Assembly (NCBI RefSeq): GCF_000943555.1
Contig: NZ_JTDV01000001.1
Coordinates: forward strand, 434,001-498,000
Direction: 5' to 3'
From: Neotamlana nanhaiensis
GTDB lineage: Bacteria; Bacteroidota; Bacteroidia; Flavobacteriales; Flavobacteriaceae
DNA length: 64,000 bases
The position numbers and the translations under genes are program-made. The notes beneath the pieces are model-generated. The model saw only the letters and a list, made by a program, of their open reading frames with translations, was not told the DNA's origin and searched no databases. Below are positions 45,671-54,295 of the stretch, piece by piece. Numbering within the stretch: position 1 is the stretch's first letter; the number at the start of each line of letters is the position of its first letter.

Positions 45671-46870
45671 ATGGCATTTAAACCAGCAAATAACATACAA
45701 GACTTACAATATTTTGGCGAATTTGGAGGTGTAAACCCTTCCATTTCAGATTCATCAACTTATACGTTTTTATCGGCAAAAACCATGTTCGATACTTTTG
45801 AGGGTAACGCCGATGGTTGTTATTTATACTCGCGGCATTCATCACCTTCAAATTTATATTTAGGTGAGGCTTTAGCAGCTATGGAAGACACCGAAACCGC
45901 CAATGTTACGGCCTCGGGTATGGGCGCCATAACAGCAGTATTAATGCAATTATGCAATGCGGGCGATCATATTATTTCTAGCCGAACCATTTATGGCGGC
46001 ACTTACGCATTTTTAAAAAACTTCACACCAAAATTTAATATTGAAACCTCATTTGTTGACATCACCAAATTAGAAACGGTGGAAGCTGCCATAACACCAA
46101 ACACGAAAATATTGTATTGTGAATCGGTTAGCAATCCGCTTTTAGAAATCGCAGGTATAAAAGGTTTAGCAAAAATTGCTAAAAAGTATCATTTAAAATT
46201 GGTTGTCGATAACACCTTCTCACCTCTTTCTATTTCACCTGCAACCTTGGGTGCCGATGTGGTTATTCATAGCTTAACTAAATTTATAAATGGCTCAAGC
46301 GATACTGTTGGCGGCGTAGTTTGCGGCACTCAAGCATTTATCAATGATTTAAGAAACGTTAATGACGGTGCTGCTATGCTTTTAGGAAGTACAATGGATA
46401 GTTTAAGAGCTGCTTCCATTTTAAAAAACTTACGAACGCTTCATATCAGGATGCAACAACACAGTAAAAACGCCTTGTATTTAGCTGAAAAATTTGAAGC
46501 AGATGGCTTAAAAACCGTATACCCAGGTTTAAAATCGCACCCATCCCACGAACTTTATAAAAGTATGATGAATCCGCAATACGGATTTGGCGGTATGCTA
46601 ACTATTGATGTTGGAAATATAGACAAGGCCAACGAACTCATGGAATTAATGCAACATAAAAACTTAGGTTATTTAGCGGTGAGTTTGGGCTTTTATAAAA
46701 CCTTGTTTAGTGCTCCCGGAACTTCAACATCTTCAGAAATACCAGAAAAAGAACAAAAAGCCATGGGTTTAACCGATGGTTTAATACGCTTTTCTATTGG
46801 ATTAGATGCCGATATTGAACGTACTTACGACCTGATGAAGGCATGCATGACATCCTTACATATTATTTAA
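45671..46870 (+). CDS. PLP-dependent Cys/Met metabolism lyase (methionine gamma-lyase-like)
   Basis: This 399-residue enzyme belongs to the trans-sulfuration family (fold type I). It has YLYSRHSSPSNLYLGEALAA near the start, the phosphate-binding SGMGAITAVLMQL, VDNTFSPLSISPATLGADVV and the lysine motif HSLTKFINGSSD, where the lysine would hold PLP. C-terminal FSIGLDADIE is typical. Methionine gamma-lyase, cystathionine gamma-synthase/lyase and O-acetylhomoserine sulfhydrylase are hard to tell apart by eye; methionine gamma-lyase is favoured by its Lrp neighbour. Its last 15 bases overlap a small convergent gene. Confidence 0.9.
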   Translation: MAFKPANNIQDLQYFGEFGGVNPSISDSSTYTFLSAKTMFDTFEGNADGCYLYSRHSSPSNLYLGEALAAMEDTETANVTASGMGAITAVLMQLCNAGDHIISSRTIYGGTYAFLKNFTPKFNIETSFVDITKLETVEAAITPNTKILYCESVSNPLLEIAGIKGLAKIAKKYHLKLVVDNTFSPLSISPATLGADVVIHSLTKFINGSSDTVGGVVCGTQAFINDLRNVNDGAAMLLGSTMDSLRAASILKNLRTLHIRMQQHSKNALYLAEKFEADGLKTVYPGLKSHPSHELYKSMMNPQYGFGGMLTIDVGNIDKANELMELMQHKNLGYLAVSLGFYKTLFSAPGTSTSSEIPEKEQKAMGLTDGLIRFSIGLDADIERTYDLMKACMTSLHII

Positions 46871-47221
46871 CTGTTGTATTTTTTCGGTTAAAACGATGGT
46901 TTCTTGTTGTAACTTTGTTTTCATTTTTTTTACATCTGCGCAGTGTTCTGTCTTTAAGTTTAAAGTCATACCTGCCTCAAGTGAGGCAATGTAATCTAAC
47001 ATCTGTAAGTTCGATTTAAGATTCTTATTGTAAAGGATTAAAAGCTTGATAATTTCAGAGCAGTTCCTTTTTACAGTTCGTTTTGACTTGACAAATTGTT
47101 TTACTCGCTTTGCAACATCTGCCTGTACCCCTAAATTATGCATATTTAGATGAAATACAGCGAGACATTTTTCGGCGAAAGCCATAAATGAATTATTAAT
47201 AACTGAACTATTCAAAGGCAT
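46856..47221 (-). CDS. Small helical hypothetical protein
   Basis: This 121-residue reading frame is almost wholly helical in pattern, with a basic middle (DVAKRVKQFVKSKRTVKRNC) and an amphipathic C-terminal helix (KKMKTKLQQETIVLTEKIQQ). No signal peptide, membrane helix or known domain is seen. An alternative start is the ATG at 47185 (MAFAEKC). It overlaps the end of the convergent lyase gene by 15 bp. It reads as coding because its length, charge patterning and the lack of an overlapping gene on the other strand over most of it fit a real gene, but I cannot prove that. Confidence 0.5.
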   Translation of the reverse strand: MPLNSSVINNSFMAFAEKCLAVFHLNMHNLGVQADVAKRVKQFVKSKRTVKRNCSEIIKLLILYNKNLKSNLQMLDYIASLEAGMTLNLKTEHCADVKKMKTKLQQETIVLTEKIQQLNNM

Positions 47222-47362
47222 TAAAACGATTATTTTAATTGATATTCATACTAATAAGACACTCAAAACAAAACTTCGTCGCATGGTTTTAAAAATTGAA
47301 ACTCATCATAATTTGTAAAAAAACTAAGTTTATCGTAACATTACATCTATAAATCTTTCCAA

Positions 47363-48832
47363 ATGCAAGACGACAAAAACATTTCTGAAATAAAAACCGA
47401 CAAGCAATCAATTATCGAAAACACCAAATTAAACATTTGGGAAGCCTTAATTCCGGTAATTGTATTAATGGCATTATTGGCGTATAATATCTTTTTTGCA
47501 GATGGTGAAATGTTTGGTGGTTATTCCAATCAGTTAATCTTACTTATTGGTGCTGCTGTTGCTGTTGGAGTTGGTTTGTTTAACAAGGTCTCTATAAACC
47601 GAATGCTAACGGAAGTTTGGGAAAATTTAAAAAGTATTTTTGTTCCCGTTCTCATTTTATTATTAGTTGGCGCCCTTGCTGGAACATGGTTAGTTAGCGG
47701 CGTTATTCCTGCCATGGTTTATTACGGGTTAGAGGTTTTAAAACCGTATATATTTTTACCAGCCTGTGTAATTATATGTGCATTAATATCGATTTCAACT
47801 GGTAGTTCTTGGACTACTTCGGCTACCGTTGGTATTGCACTTGTTGGTATTGGTAACGCTCTAGGTATAAATTCGGGGATGATTGCTGGTGCTGTTATTT
47901 CTGGTGCTTATTTTGGCGATAAAATGTCACCTTTAAGCGATACTACTAACCTCGCTCCTGCCGTTGCCGGAACCGATTTGTTTACACACATTCGTTACAT
48001 GACCGTTACTACAGTGCCTACCATAATTGTAACTTTAATTGTTTTTACAATTTTGAGCTCAACCGCCGATGTTTCTGGAGATGCCGACGTGAGTAACTTA
48101 TTAAATACAATAGACAGCACATTTAACATTACACCTTGGCTATTTTTAGTTCCTGTAATTGTAATCGCGCTTATTTTATTAAAAACAAAACCTTTAATTG
48201 CTCTTGGTGCTGGTGTACTTATTGCGGCTGTGTTTGCTTTTATTTTCCAATCGGATGTTTTAGTGGCCTTGAACGAATCGAAATTTAGTGCAGTAATTAC
48301 TTCAATTTTTACAGACACGCAAATTGCTACCGAAAATGAAAAATTAAACGAATTGTTTTCCGCAGGCGGCATGAACGGTATGTTATGGACCATCTACTTA
48401 ATTATCAGCGCCATGATTTTTGGTGGTGTTATGGATGGCATTGGTGCACTTGCTAGAATCACAAAAGTATTATTATCTGTAGCAACTACCGTATTCGGAT
48501 TATTCGCAAGTACCGTGATTAGTTGTTTAGGTTTAAACACCATCGCTTCCGATCAATATTTAGCCATTGTAATTCCTGGTAAAATGTTTAAAAAAGCTTT
48601 TGACGATAAAGGTTTAGCTCCTGAAAACTTAAGTAGAACTCTTGAGGATTCTGGTACTGTTACCTCTGTACTTATTCCTTGGAATACCTGTGGCGCTTAC
48701 CAAAGTGGTGTTTTAGGTGTTGGTGTGGGCGAATATTTTATGTATGCTATGTTCAATTGGCTTAGTCCGTTTACCACCTTACTTTTCGCCGCATTAAAAA
48801 TTAAAATTAAAGAAATAAGTAGTGCAAAGTAA
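47363..48832 (+). CDS. nhaC: NhaC-family Na+/H+ antiporter
   Basis: This 489-residue inner-membrane protein has about 11-12 predicted helices and NhaC-family motifs: VPVLILLLVGALAGTWLVSG, SISTGSSWTTSATVGIALVG, GAYFGDKMSPLSDTTNLAPA and the late SGTVTSVLIPWNTCGAYQSG. These conserved loops match Na+/H+ antiporters of the NhaC group, which expel Na+ at the cost of protons, though some relatives exchange malate/lactate (MleN). It fits life in seawater. Its promoter region (47222-47362) shows no clear motif. Confidence 0.92.
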   Translation: MQDDKNISEIKTDKQSIIENTKLNIWEALIPVIVLMALLAYNIFFADGEMFGGYSNQLILLIGAAVAVGVGLFNKVSINRMLTEVWENLKSIFVPVLILLLVGALAGTWLVSGVIPAMVYYGLEVLKPYIFLPACVIICALISISTGSSWTTSATVGIALVGIGNALGINSGMIAGAVISGAYFGDKMSPLSDTTNLAPAVAGTDLFTHIRYMTVTTVPTIIVTLIVFTILSSTADVSGDADVSNLLNTIDSTFNITPWLFLVPVIVIALILLKTKPLIALGAGVLIAAVFAFIFQSDVLVALNESKFSAVITSIFTDTQIATENEKLNELFSAGGMNGMLWTIYLIISAMIFGGVMDGIGALARITKVLLSVATTVFGLFASTVISCLGLNTIASDQYLAIVIPGKMFKKAFDDKGLAPENLSRTLEDSGTVTSVLIPWNTCGAYQSGVLGVGVGEYFMYAMFNWLSPFTTLLFAALKIKIKEISSAK

Positions 48833-48971
48833 TCTACAGGTTTTTAATAGTAAAATTATCAAATCCACAATTTAAAAAGGTTAAAACTTAACACTTCTTA
48901 AAATTACCCCTCTGTTTTTGACAGCATTTTTAAAACTTATTGTAACATAAAATTTTATAATTATAATTTAT

Positions 48972-49001
48972 TTTGAAACGTTAATTCTTCAACTAGATTT
49001 G
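48972..49001 (+). promoter_or_regulatory. Bacteroidota-type promoter of the peroxiredoxin operon
   Basis: TTTG (48972-48975), an 18-nt spacer and TAGATTTG (48994-49001) match the Bacteroidota consensus at every defined position. The box ends 33 bp before the ATG at 49035. The 202-bp gap before it holds nothing else recognised. Confidence 0.7.
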
Positions 49002-49034
49002 CGGTAAGAAAATCAATTTTAAATAAAATATATT

Positions 49035-49673
49035 ATGTCTTTAGTAGGAAAAAAATTCCCAGATTTAAACGTAGACGCCATGAACGATATGGGCGATACT
49101 TTTAAATTAAACGTTTTAGAAGAAGCTGTAAACAATAAGAAAAAAGTAGTATTATTTTGGTATCCAAAAGACTTTACTTTTGTTTGTCCTACAGAATTAC
49201 ACGCTTTTCAAGCTGCATTACCAGAATTTGAAAAACGTAACACTATTGTAATTGGTGCATCTTGTGATACTCCAGAAGTACACTTTGCTTGGTTAAACAC
49301 TGAAAAAGATAACGGTGGAATTGAAGGTGTAACTTACCCAATTTTAGCAGATAGCAACAGAAACTTATCTAGCATTTTAGGTATTTTAGATATTACAAAC
49401 GAAACTTTCGACGAAGCTACTGGAACCGTTCAAGTTGAAGGCGATAATGTAACTTACAGAGCTACTTATATTATTGATGAAGACGGTGTTGTACAACACG
49501 AAAGTATTAACAACATGCCATTAGGTAGAAATGTTGGGGAATATATTCGTTTGGTTGATGCTTTAACTCACGTACAAGAAAAAGGAGAAGTTTGTCCTGC
49601 AAACTGGGAAGAAGGTAAACAAGCTATGAACGCAGACCGCGCTGGTGTTGCTGAGTACCTTTCTGCTAACTAA
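49035..49673 (+). CDS. Typical 2-Cys peroxiredoxin (AhpC/Prx1 type)
   Basis: This 212-residue enzyme reduces hydroperoxides with a thiol pair. The peroxidatic cysteine is in FTFVCPTELHAF (about residue 50) and the resolving cysteine in EKGEVCPANWEEG near the C-terminus, the 2-Cys layout. Other conserved features are VLFWYPKDF and the NMPLGRNVGEYIRLVDAL region. The next gene, a thioredoxin, begins 15 bp downstream and is the natural reductant. Likely induced by peroxide, though no operator was seen. Confidence 0.95.
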   Translation: MSLVGKKFPDLNVDAMNDMGDTFKLNVLEEAVNNKKKVVLFWYPKDFTFVCPTELHAFQAALPEFEKRNTIVIGASCDTPEVHFAWLNTEKDNGGIEGVTYPILADSNRNLSSILGILDITNETFDEATGTVQVEGDNVTYRATYIIDEDGVVQHESINNMPLGRNVGEYIRLVDALTHVQEKGEVCPANWEEGKQAMNADRAGVAEYLSAN

Positions 49674-49688
49674 AAAAACACAACTATT

Positions 49689-50003
49689 ATGGTTAAAGAA
49701 TTAGAACAAGATAATTTATCAGAATTAGTATCAGGAAACAATACGGTTATTGTTCAATATTCTGCAACTTGGTGTGGCAACTGCAGAATTATGAAACCTA
49801 AATTCAAAAAATTGGCAACAGAAAACGAAAATGTAACGTTTGTTATGGCTGATGCCGAAAAGTTTCCAGAATCTAGAAAGCTTGCAACGGTTGATAATTT
49901 ACCAACTTTTGCAACTTTTAAAAACGGCGCATTTGTTAACCAAGTTCAAACCAATAAGTTTGACGTTTTAAAAGATTTAGTTAATGAAGTTACCAGTAAT
50001 TAA
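49689..50003 (+). CDS. Thioredoxin-family protein
   Basis: This 104-residue thioredoxin-fold protein has the active site WCGNC in NTVIVQYSATWCGNCRIMKP (rather than the usual WCGPC) and the cis-proline in NLPTFATFKNG. It sits in the peroxiredoxin operon 15 bp downstream and likely recycles that enzyme. The GNC variant would alter redox potential, by analogy with other CxxC changes. Its last 20 bases overlap the next gene. Confidence 0.93.
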   Translation: MVKELEQDNLSELVSGNNTVIVQYSATWCGNCRIMKPKFKKLATENENVTFVMADAEKFPESRKLATVDNLPTFATFKNGAFVNQVQTNKFDVLKDLVNEVTSN

Positions 50004-50241
50004 ACAATTAACGCAATTCATTGAAGAAAACGATGAAGATTACGTTTTAGAAACCATTGATACGCTAGAGAATTTAACCGAAGTATCATCATTAAAAGAT
50101 GAAGAACTAGACGTTATTGGCGAATTAATTTCTAATATGTATGGTGCGATTGAGGTTAACAAAATGATAAAAGATGGAGCTCCAAAAAAAGAGGCATTAA
50201 ATACTTTTATGTCGCGCGTACTTGGATCTATCGATAAATAA
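49984..50241 (+). CDS. DUF6952-family small protein
   Basis: This 85-residue acidic, all-helical protein (EENDEDYVLETIDTLENLTE, and DVIGELISNMYGAIEVNKMI) starts inside the thioredoxin gene with a 20-bp overlap, so the two are translationally coupled. It matches the small family DUF6952, which accompanies peroxiredoxin-thioredoxin pairs in Flavobacteria. Role unknown; an accessory to peroxide reduction is a fair guess. The operon ends in a strong terminator. Confidence 0.85.
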   Translation: MKLPVIKQLTQFIEENDEDYVLETIDTLENLTEVSSLKDEELDVIGELISNMYGAIEVNKMIKDGAPKKEALNTFMSRVLGSIDK

Positions 50242-50261
50242 TATCAATCTCTTTAAAATAC

Positions 50262-50296
50262 AAAAGCCACTTAAATTTTTATTTAAGTGGCTTTTT
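50262..50296 (+). terminator. Intrinsic terminator of the peroxiredoxin operon
   Basis: A perfect 15-bp stem AAAAGCCACTTAAAT / ATTTAAGTGGCTTTT (50262-50276 with 50281-50295) has a 4-nt T loop and ends in a T run. It lies 20 bp after the last stop codon. Confidence 0.9.
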
Positions 50297-50341
50297 CATG
50301 TTTAAAATTCTATGTGTTCTCAATAAAAATAACCTATTCTA

Positions 50342-50380
50342 TATAAAATAAAACCCCGATAGCATTTACTATCGAGGTTT
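50342..50380 (-). terminator. Intrinsic terminator of the rprX-rprY operon
   Basis: On the minus strand a 12-bp stem AAACCTCGATAG / CTATCGGGGTTT (50380-50369 with 50362-50351, one G-U pair) is followed by TTTTATTTTATAT. It lies about 30 bp past the response-regulator stop. Confidence 0.85.
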
Positions 50381-50412
50381 ACTTATATCAAAAACGATTT
50401 GCTAATAAAAGC

Positions 50413-51117
50413 TTAATCGTTAATTACCAATCTAAAACCTTCGCCGTGTATATTTAAAATCTCAACTTTTTCGTCAAGTTTTAAGTACTTACGCAATTTA
50501 GCGATGTAAACATCCATACTACGAGATGTAAAATAATTATCGTCGCGCCAAATTTTTGTTAATGCTAATTCTCGTGGCATTAAATCGTTTTCGTGTAAGG
50601 CTAATAAACGTAATAATTCGTTTTCTTTAGGTGATAATTTCACAGGTTCACCACCGTTAAATTTTAAGAAACGTAACTTAGAGTTTAAATCGAATTTCCC
50701 AATTTTAAACTCAAATTGTTTACTATCCGAAATTGTTTCGGTTGCCTTACGTTGCATAATGGCTTTAATTTTCATTAAAAGCACCTCGCTATCAAAAGGT
50801 TTGTTTAAATAATCGTCGGCACCTACTTTATAACCTTTTAAAACATCTTCTTTCATGGTTTTTGCGGTTAAAAATATAATAGGTACATCGGTGTTTTTTT
50901 CACGAATTTCTTTAGCTAAAGTAAACCCATCTTTATAAGGCATCATAACGTCTAGAATACATAAATCGAAATCATCTTTTTTAAACTTTTCGAATCCTTC
51001 CATACCGTTTTTAGCATGTGTTACCTCATAATCATTCATCATTAAATAATCTTTAAGAACGGTTCCAAAATTCGGATCGTCCTCAACTAGTAAAATTCTT
51101 TTCTTTTGCTCTTCCAT
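50413..51117 (-). CDS. rprY: OmpR-family response regulator (RprY-like)
   Basis: This 234-residue regulator has a receiver domain (LLVEDDPNFG, phospho-aspartate in CILDVMMPYKDGF, lysine in YLNKPFDSE) and an OmpR-type winged helix (VKLSPKENELLRLLALHENDL and YFTSRSMDVYIAKLRKYLK). It matches RprY, which controls membrane, transport and oxidative-stress genes in studied Bacteroidota. It follows its kinase by 2 bp. The name is based on family resemblance and the adjacent kinase. Confidence 0.9.
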   Translation of the reverse strand: MEEQKKRILLVEDDPNFGTVLKDYLMMNDYEVTHAKNGMEGFEKFKKDDFDLCILDVMMPYKDGFTLAKEIREKNTDVPIIFLTAKTMKEDVLKGYKVGADDYLNKPFDSEVLLMKIKAIMQRKATETISDSKQFEFKIGKFDLNSKLRFLKFNGGEPVKLSPKENELLRLLALHENDLMPRELALTKIWRDDNYFTSRSMDVYIAKLRKYLKLDEKVEILNIHGEGFRLVIND

Positions 51118-51119
51118 AT

Positions 51120-52688
51120 TTAAGATATTAGTGGAAGCTTAATTATAAACGTGCTTCCTTTGTCTTTTTCACTTTCTACTGATATGTGACCTTGGTGGTC
51201 TTCTACAATACGTTTTACATATGCCAAACCTAAGCCATGACCTTTCACATTATGTATATTTCCAGTGTGTTCTCTATAAAATTTTTCGAACACACGTTTG
51301 GCAACAGCTTTACTCATGCCACTACCATGATCTTTTATTTTTAAAACAATATTAGTTCCTACATTTTCTGTATAAACCTCAATTTCTGGGGTGTTTGGAG
51401 AATACTTTACAGCATTATCCAATATATTTACAATAACATTAGTAAAATGCGTATCGTTTGCTAAAACGGATGACTTTTCGGCATTTAAAAATGTTTTTAT
51501 ATAGCCTTGTCGGTCTTCAACTATTAACTCTACATGGGTAATAGCATCTTCAATTAAGTCGTGTAGCTTAACGCGTTCCTTACTAATGTTTAATTCGTTT
51601 TTTTCTAGTTTAGATATTCTTAAAACATTTTCAACCTGTGCGTGCATCCGTTTATTTTCATCTTTAATCATGTTTAAATAACGTAATACTTTGCTTTCGT
51701 CTCCAATAATTTTAGGATTTTTAATAGCATCTAAAGCCAAATTTATGGTCGCAATTGGTGTTTTAAACTCGTGCGTCATATTATTTATGAAATCGCTTTT
51801 TATTTGCGATATTTTGCGCTGTTTAACCAATTGTAAAATGGCACTTGTGTAAGCCAAAATAATAATTAAGGTGAATATTACCGACAATAAAATCATTCCA
51901 ATAACACCTGAAAGTACAAATCTTTTATCGTCTGGAAAATTGACTAAAAGCCTGTAAGGTGTTTGCCTGTTTTCATCATAAAAAATAGGCACTTTAAAGG
52001 TTGAATTTGGTCTATACTCAAAATTGTCACTGCTTACTTTAGTTGCTAAATCGTTACTATAAATAGCTAATTCAAAATCGATATCGACACCATCTTTTTC
52101 TAGTTTTTCCGATAAAAGCTTTCTAATTTCACCTTCCGAAACTCGTTTATGAATTGGAGTTCGTTTTGAAATAGCTTTATAATTTTTTTCAAAACTTATA
52201 CGTTGTGCTTCATCAATAGAACCACTTCTAATAATATTTGTAATAGGACTTTTTAAATCTTTATCGGATGGTCCAAAATCGGTATAAATCTCGGTAGATG
52301 AGTTACCTATTATATTAGTAATTTCGAGACTATCTAAACCAATGTCAAAGAGCGATGAAGATAATTTGTAATTCTCTTCAAGTACATTACTTTTATAAAT
52401 GAGGGTTTCGTTAGTATTATTGTTTTTTCTATAAACTAATAATTGTGAAACATTTGCAGAATCTAAACTCTTTTCCTTCTCTAATTTTTGAACATTTTTA
52501 AACGCGGTTTCAATCTCATTTTCGCCAATAATATTAGACACATAGTTTAATGCTGTTTCAACAATAAACTTAAAATGCGCCTTCTCGTTTTTAACCGATT
52601 CGTTTATGTAATAAGCCTGAATAGATATAATACCTATAAGCGACAAACTCATTAAAATGATGAGTAGGATAAAAATTCTTTTCCTCAT
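51120..52688 (-). CDS. rprX: Sensor histidine kinase (RprX-like)
   Basis: This 522-residue membrane kinase has an N-terminal helix (FILLIILMSLSLIGIISIQAY), an extracytoplasmic region of about 235 residues, a second helix (VIGMILLSVIFTLIIILAYT), then the HisKA domain with the phosphorylated histidine in FINNMTHEFKTPIATINLA and a HATPase domain (NILDNAVKYSPN, KDHGSGMS, GHGLGLAYVKRIV). It is partnered with the regulator 2 bp downstream. The sensed signal is not known. Confidence 0.91.
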   Translation of the reverse strand: MRKRIFILLIILMSLSLIGIISIQAYYINESVKNEKAHFKFIVETALNYVSNIIGENEIETAFKNVQKLEKEKSLDSANVSQLLVYRKNNNTNETLIYKSNVLEENYKLSSSLFDIGLDSLEITNIIGNSSTEIYTDFGPSDKDLKSPITNIIRSGSIDEAQRISFEKNYKAISKRTPIHKRVSEGEIRKLLSEKLEKDGVDIDFELAIYSNDLATKVSSDNFEYRPNSTFKVPIFYDENRQTPYRLLVNFPDDKRFVLSGVIGMILLSVIFTLIIILAYTSAILQLVKQRKISQIKSDFINNMTHEFKTPIATINLALDAIKNPKIIGDESKVLRYLNMIKDENKRMHAQVENVLRISKLEKNELNISKERVKLHDLIEDAITHVELIVEDRQGYIKTFLNAEKSSVLANDTHFTNVIVNILDNAVKYSPNTPEIEVYTENVGTNIVLKIKDHGSGMSKAVAKRVFEKFYREHTGNIHNVKGHGLGLAYVKRIVEDHQGHISVESEKDKGSTFIIKLPLIS

Positions 52689-52757
52689 TATTCAAATTTA
52701 ACATTTTAACATTTAGAAATTTTATTTTTAACCTTACATTAACAAAATGCAAACATA

Positions 52758-53339
52758 TTATATATTTATTAGCTTTTTATGAATTTTATCTACCTGATTT
52801 TTAATACTCTGCATTGTAGTATTATGGACTACAAAATGTGAATCCTTAATTTTTTGTTCGTCACTCCACTGATTTTTCATAATAGCTTCTATTTTTTCAA
52901 TCGTGGTGTTATCTCTTTTTAGTAAACGTTCTATACGCGTTTCGCGATTGGCAGTTACGGTAATTACATAATCGCAAGCTTTATTGCCACCATTTTCGAA
53001 CAAAATGGCAACTTCCTTAATAACATAGGGTGCATTTTGTTTTAAAGCCCATTTATTAAAATGTTTTGCCACTCTTGGGTGAATAATAGCATTCATTTTT
53101 TCTAGGTAACTTTTATCATTAAAAATAATATTGGCTATAAATGGCCGATTTAATTCGTTATTCACATAAGCTTGATCACCAAACAACTCGATAAGTTTAC
53201 GTTTTATAACTTTCGATTTATGCATGAGTTTTTTCGCCTCATCGTCGGCAATATAAACGGGAATTCCCAATGTCTCAAACTGCTTCGCTACTGTGGTTTT
53301 ACCACTACCAATACCTCCTGTAAGTCCTACAACTATCAT
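52758..53339 (-). CDS. coaE: Dephospho-CoA kinase
   Basis: CoaE phosphorylates dephospho-CoA in the last step of coenzyme A synthesis. The 193-residue protein has the Walker A GLTGGIGSGKTTVAKQF, YIADDEAKKLMH, the HPRVAKHF motif and VTANRETRIERLLKRD with the lid arginines. It overlaps the ybbR gene by 4 bp (ATGA type). It shares the window with coaBC (59044) and panB (37901), though not their operons. Confidence 0.96.
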   Translation of the reverse strand: MIVVGLTGGIGSGKTTVAKQFETLGIPVYIADDEAKKLMHKSKVIKRKLIELFGDQAYVNNELNRPFIANIIFNDKSYLEKMNAIIHPRVAKHFNKWALKQNAPYVIKEVAILFENGGNKACDYVITVTANRETRIERLLKRDNTTIEKIEAIMKNQWSDEQKIKDSHFVVHNTTMQSIKNQVDKIHKKLINI

Positions 53340-54295
53340 TTTACTAATATAAATTCTACCCGTTGCCTATTAATTTTTGCGTTTTTAACTAAACTTGGTT
53401 TTGCAACCAATTCAGGTACTAAAACCGTTTGATTTTTATCCAATTTATTATAATCGCAAACTACTTTAAAATCTTTAGTCGTAATTTTATCGTAGTTACT
53501 TAAACTTACATTATAACGTACATTTACTGTTTTAGGAAAATACTTTAACTCTAAATTTTTAGGCTTATTAATTATAGTAATAGGAATACTTAAAGTGCCC
53601 TCGGTAAATTTTTCAACTTCTGCTTTAAAATTGACCGTATTTACCGAAAATTTTAAATCGGAAGCATTTTTAGGAAGCTTTAATTTTACACTTTCATTTA
53701 AATTTGAACGAATATCATTAAACGTTCTAGCTTCAGTTTCTATATTGTTTATTGCTGATACTAAAATATTAGGACCAACTACCACCACTGAATCTGGTAC
53801 GATAGTAATGGCGTTAGGCGAATTATATCCGGGTGAAAAGTTAAGTTGAACATTTGTAGTAACAGGAACTTTTTTTACCTGATTAATACCGTATTTAAAA
53901 GTTAAAGTATCTGGCGAAATATTTAAAATTTCAACCTCCTTATCAAATTGTGTACTGTTTAAATATGCAGCAGATTTATGCCAAACAAAAACACCATCTT
54001 TTTTGTACACATCTTTTGTAAAATCGATGGTTATTTTAGGCTCATTAAACACATAACTCAACCATTTAAACCCATGCGTTTTTAACGTGATATTGAGTTT
54101 TATAGAATCGTTTAAAATGATATACTCTTGAGGAATATCTTTCTTTACAACTGTAAATCCTAACGTGTTAGTATATGTTTTAGATAGCTTGGTAAAAATT
54201 AAAATAATAAGCGCAAACAATAAAAACAGGAAGAACACATTGATTCTCTTGTTTTTGTGCGATTTAATTATTTCGGATTTTAGTTTTTTAATCAT
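53336..54295 (-). CDS. YbbR/CdaR-like membrane protein
   Basis: This 319-residue protein has one N-terminal helix (VFFLFLLFALIILIFTKLS) and an extracytoplasmic region with YbbR-type beta repeats, recognisable from PTVVVGP-like and VNFKAEVEKFTEGTLSIPI and LKYFPKTVNVRYNVSLSNY segments. In Firmicutes YbbR/CdaR regulates the CdaA diadenylate cyclase; here it is not next to a cdaA gene. It is placed between a glycosyltransferase and coaE with 4-bp overlaps on both sides, so it is part of a tight operon. Confidence 0.85.
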   Translation of the reverse strand: MIKKLKSEIIKSHKNKRINVFFLFLLFALIILIFTKLSKTYTNTLGFTVVKKDIPQEYIILNDSIKLNITLKTHGFKWLSYVFNEPKITIDFTKDVYKKDGVFVWHKSAAYLNSTQFDKEVEILNISPDTLTFKYGINQVKKVPVTTNVQLNFSPGYNSPNAITIVPDSVVVVGPNILVSAINNIETEARTFNDIRSNLNESVKLKLPKNASDLKFSVNTVNFKAEVEKFTEGTLSIPITIINKPKNLELKYFPKTVNVRYNVSLSNYDKITTKDFKVVCDYNKLDKNQTVLVPELVAKPSLVKNAKINRQRVEFILVK

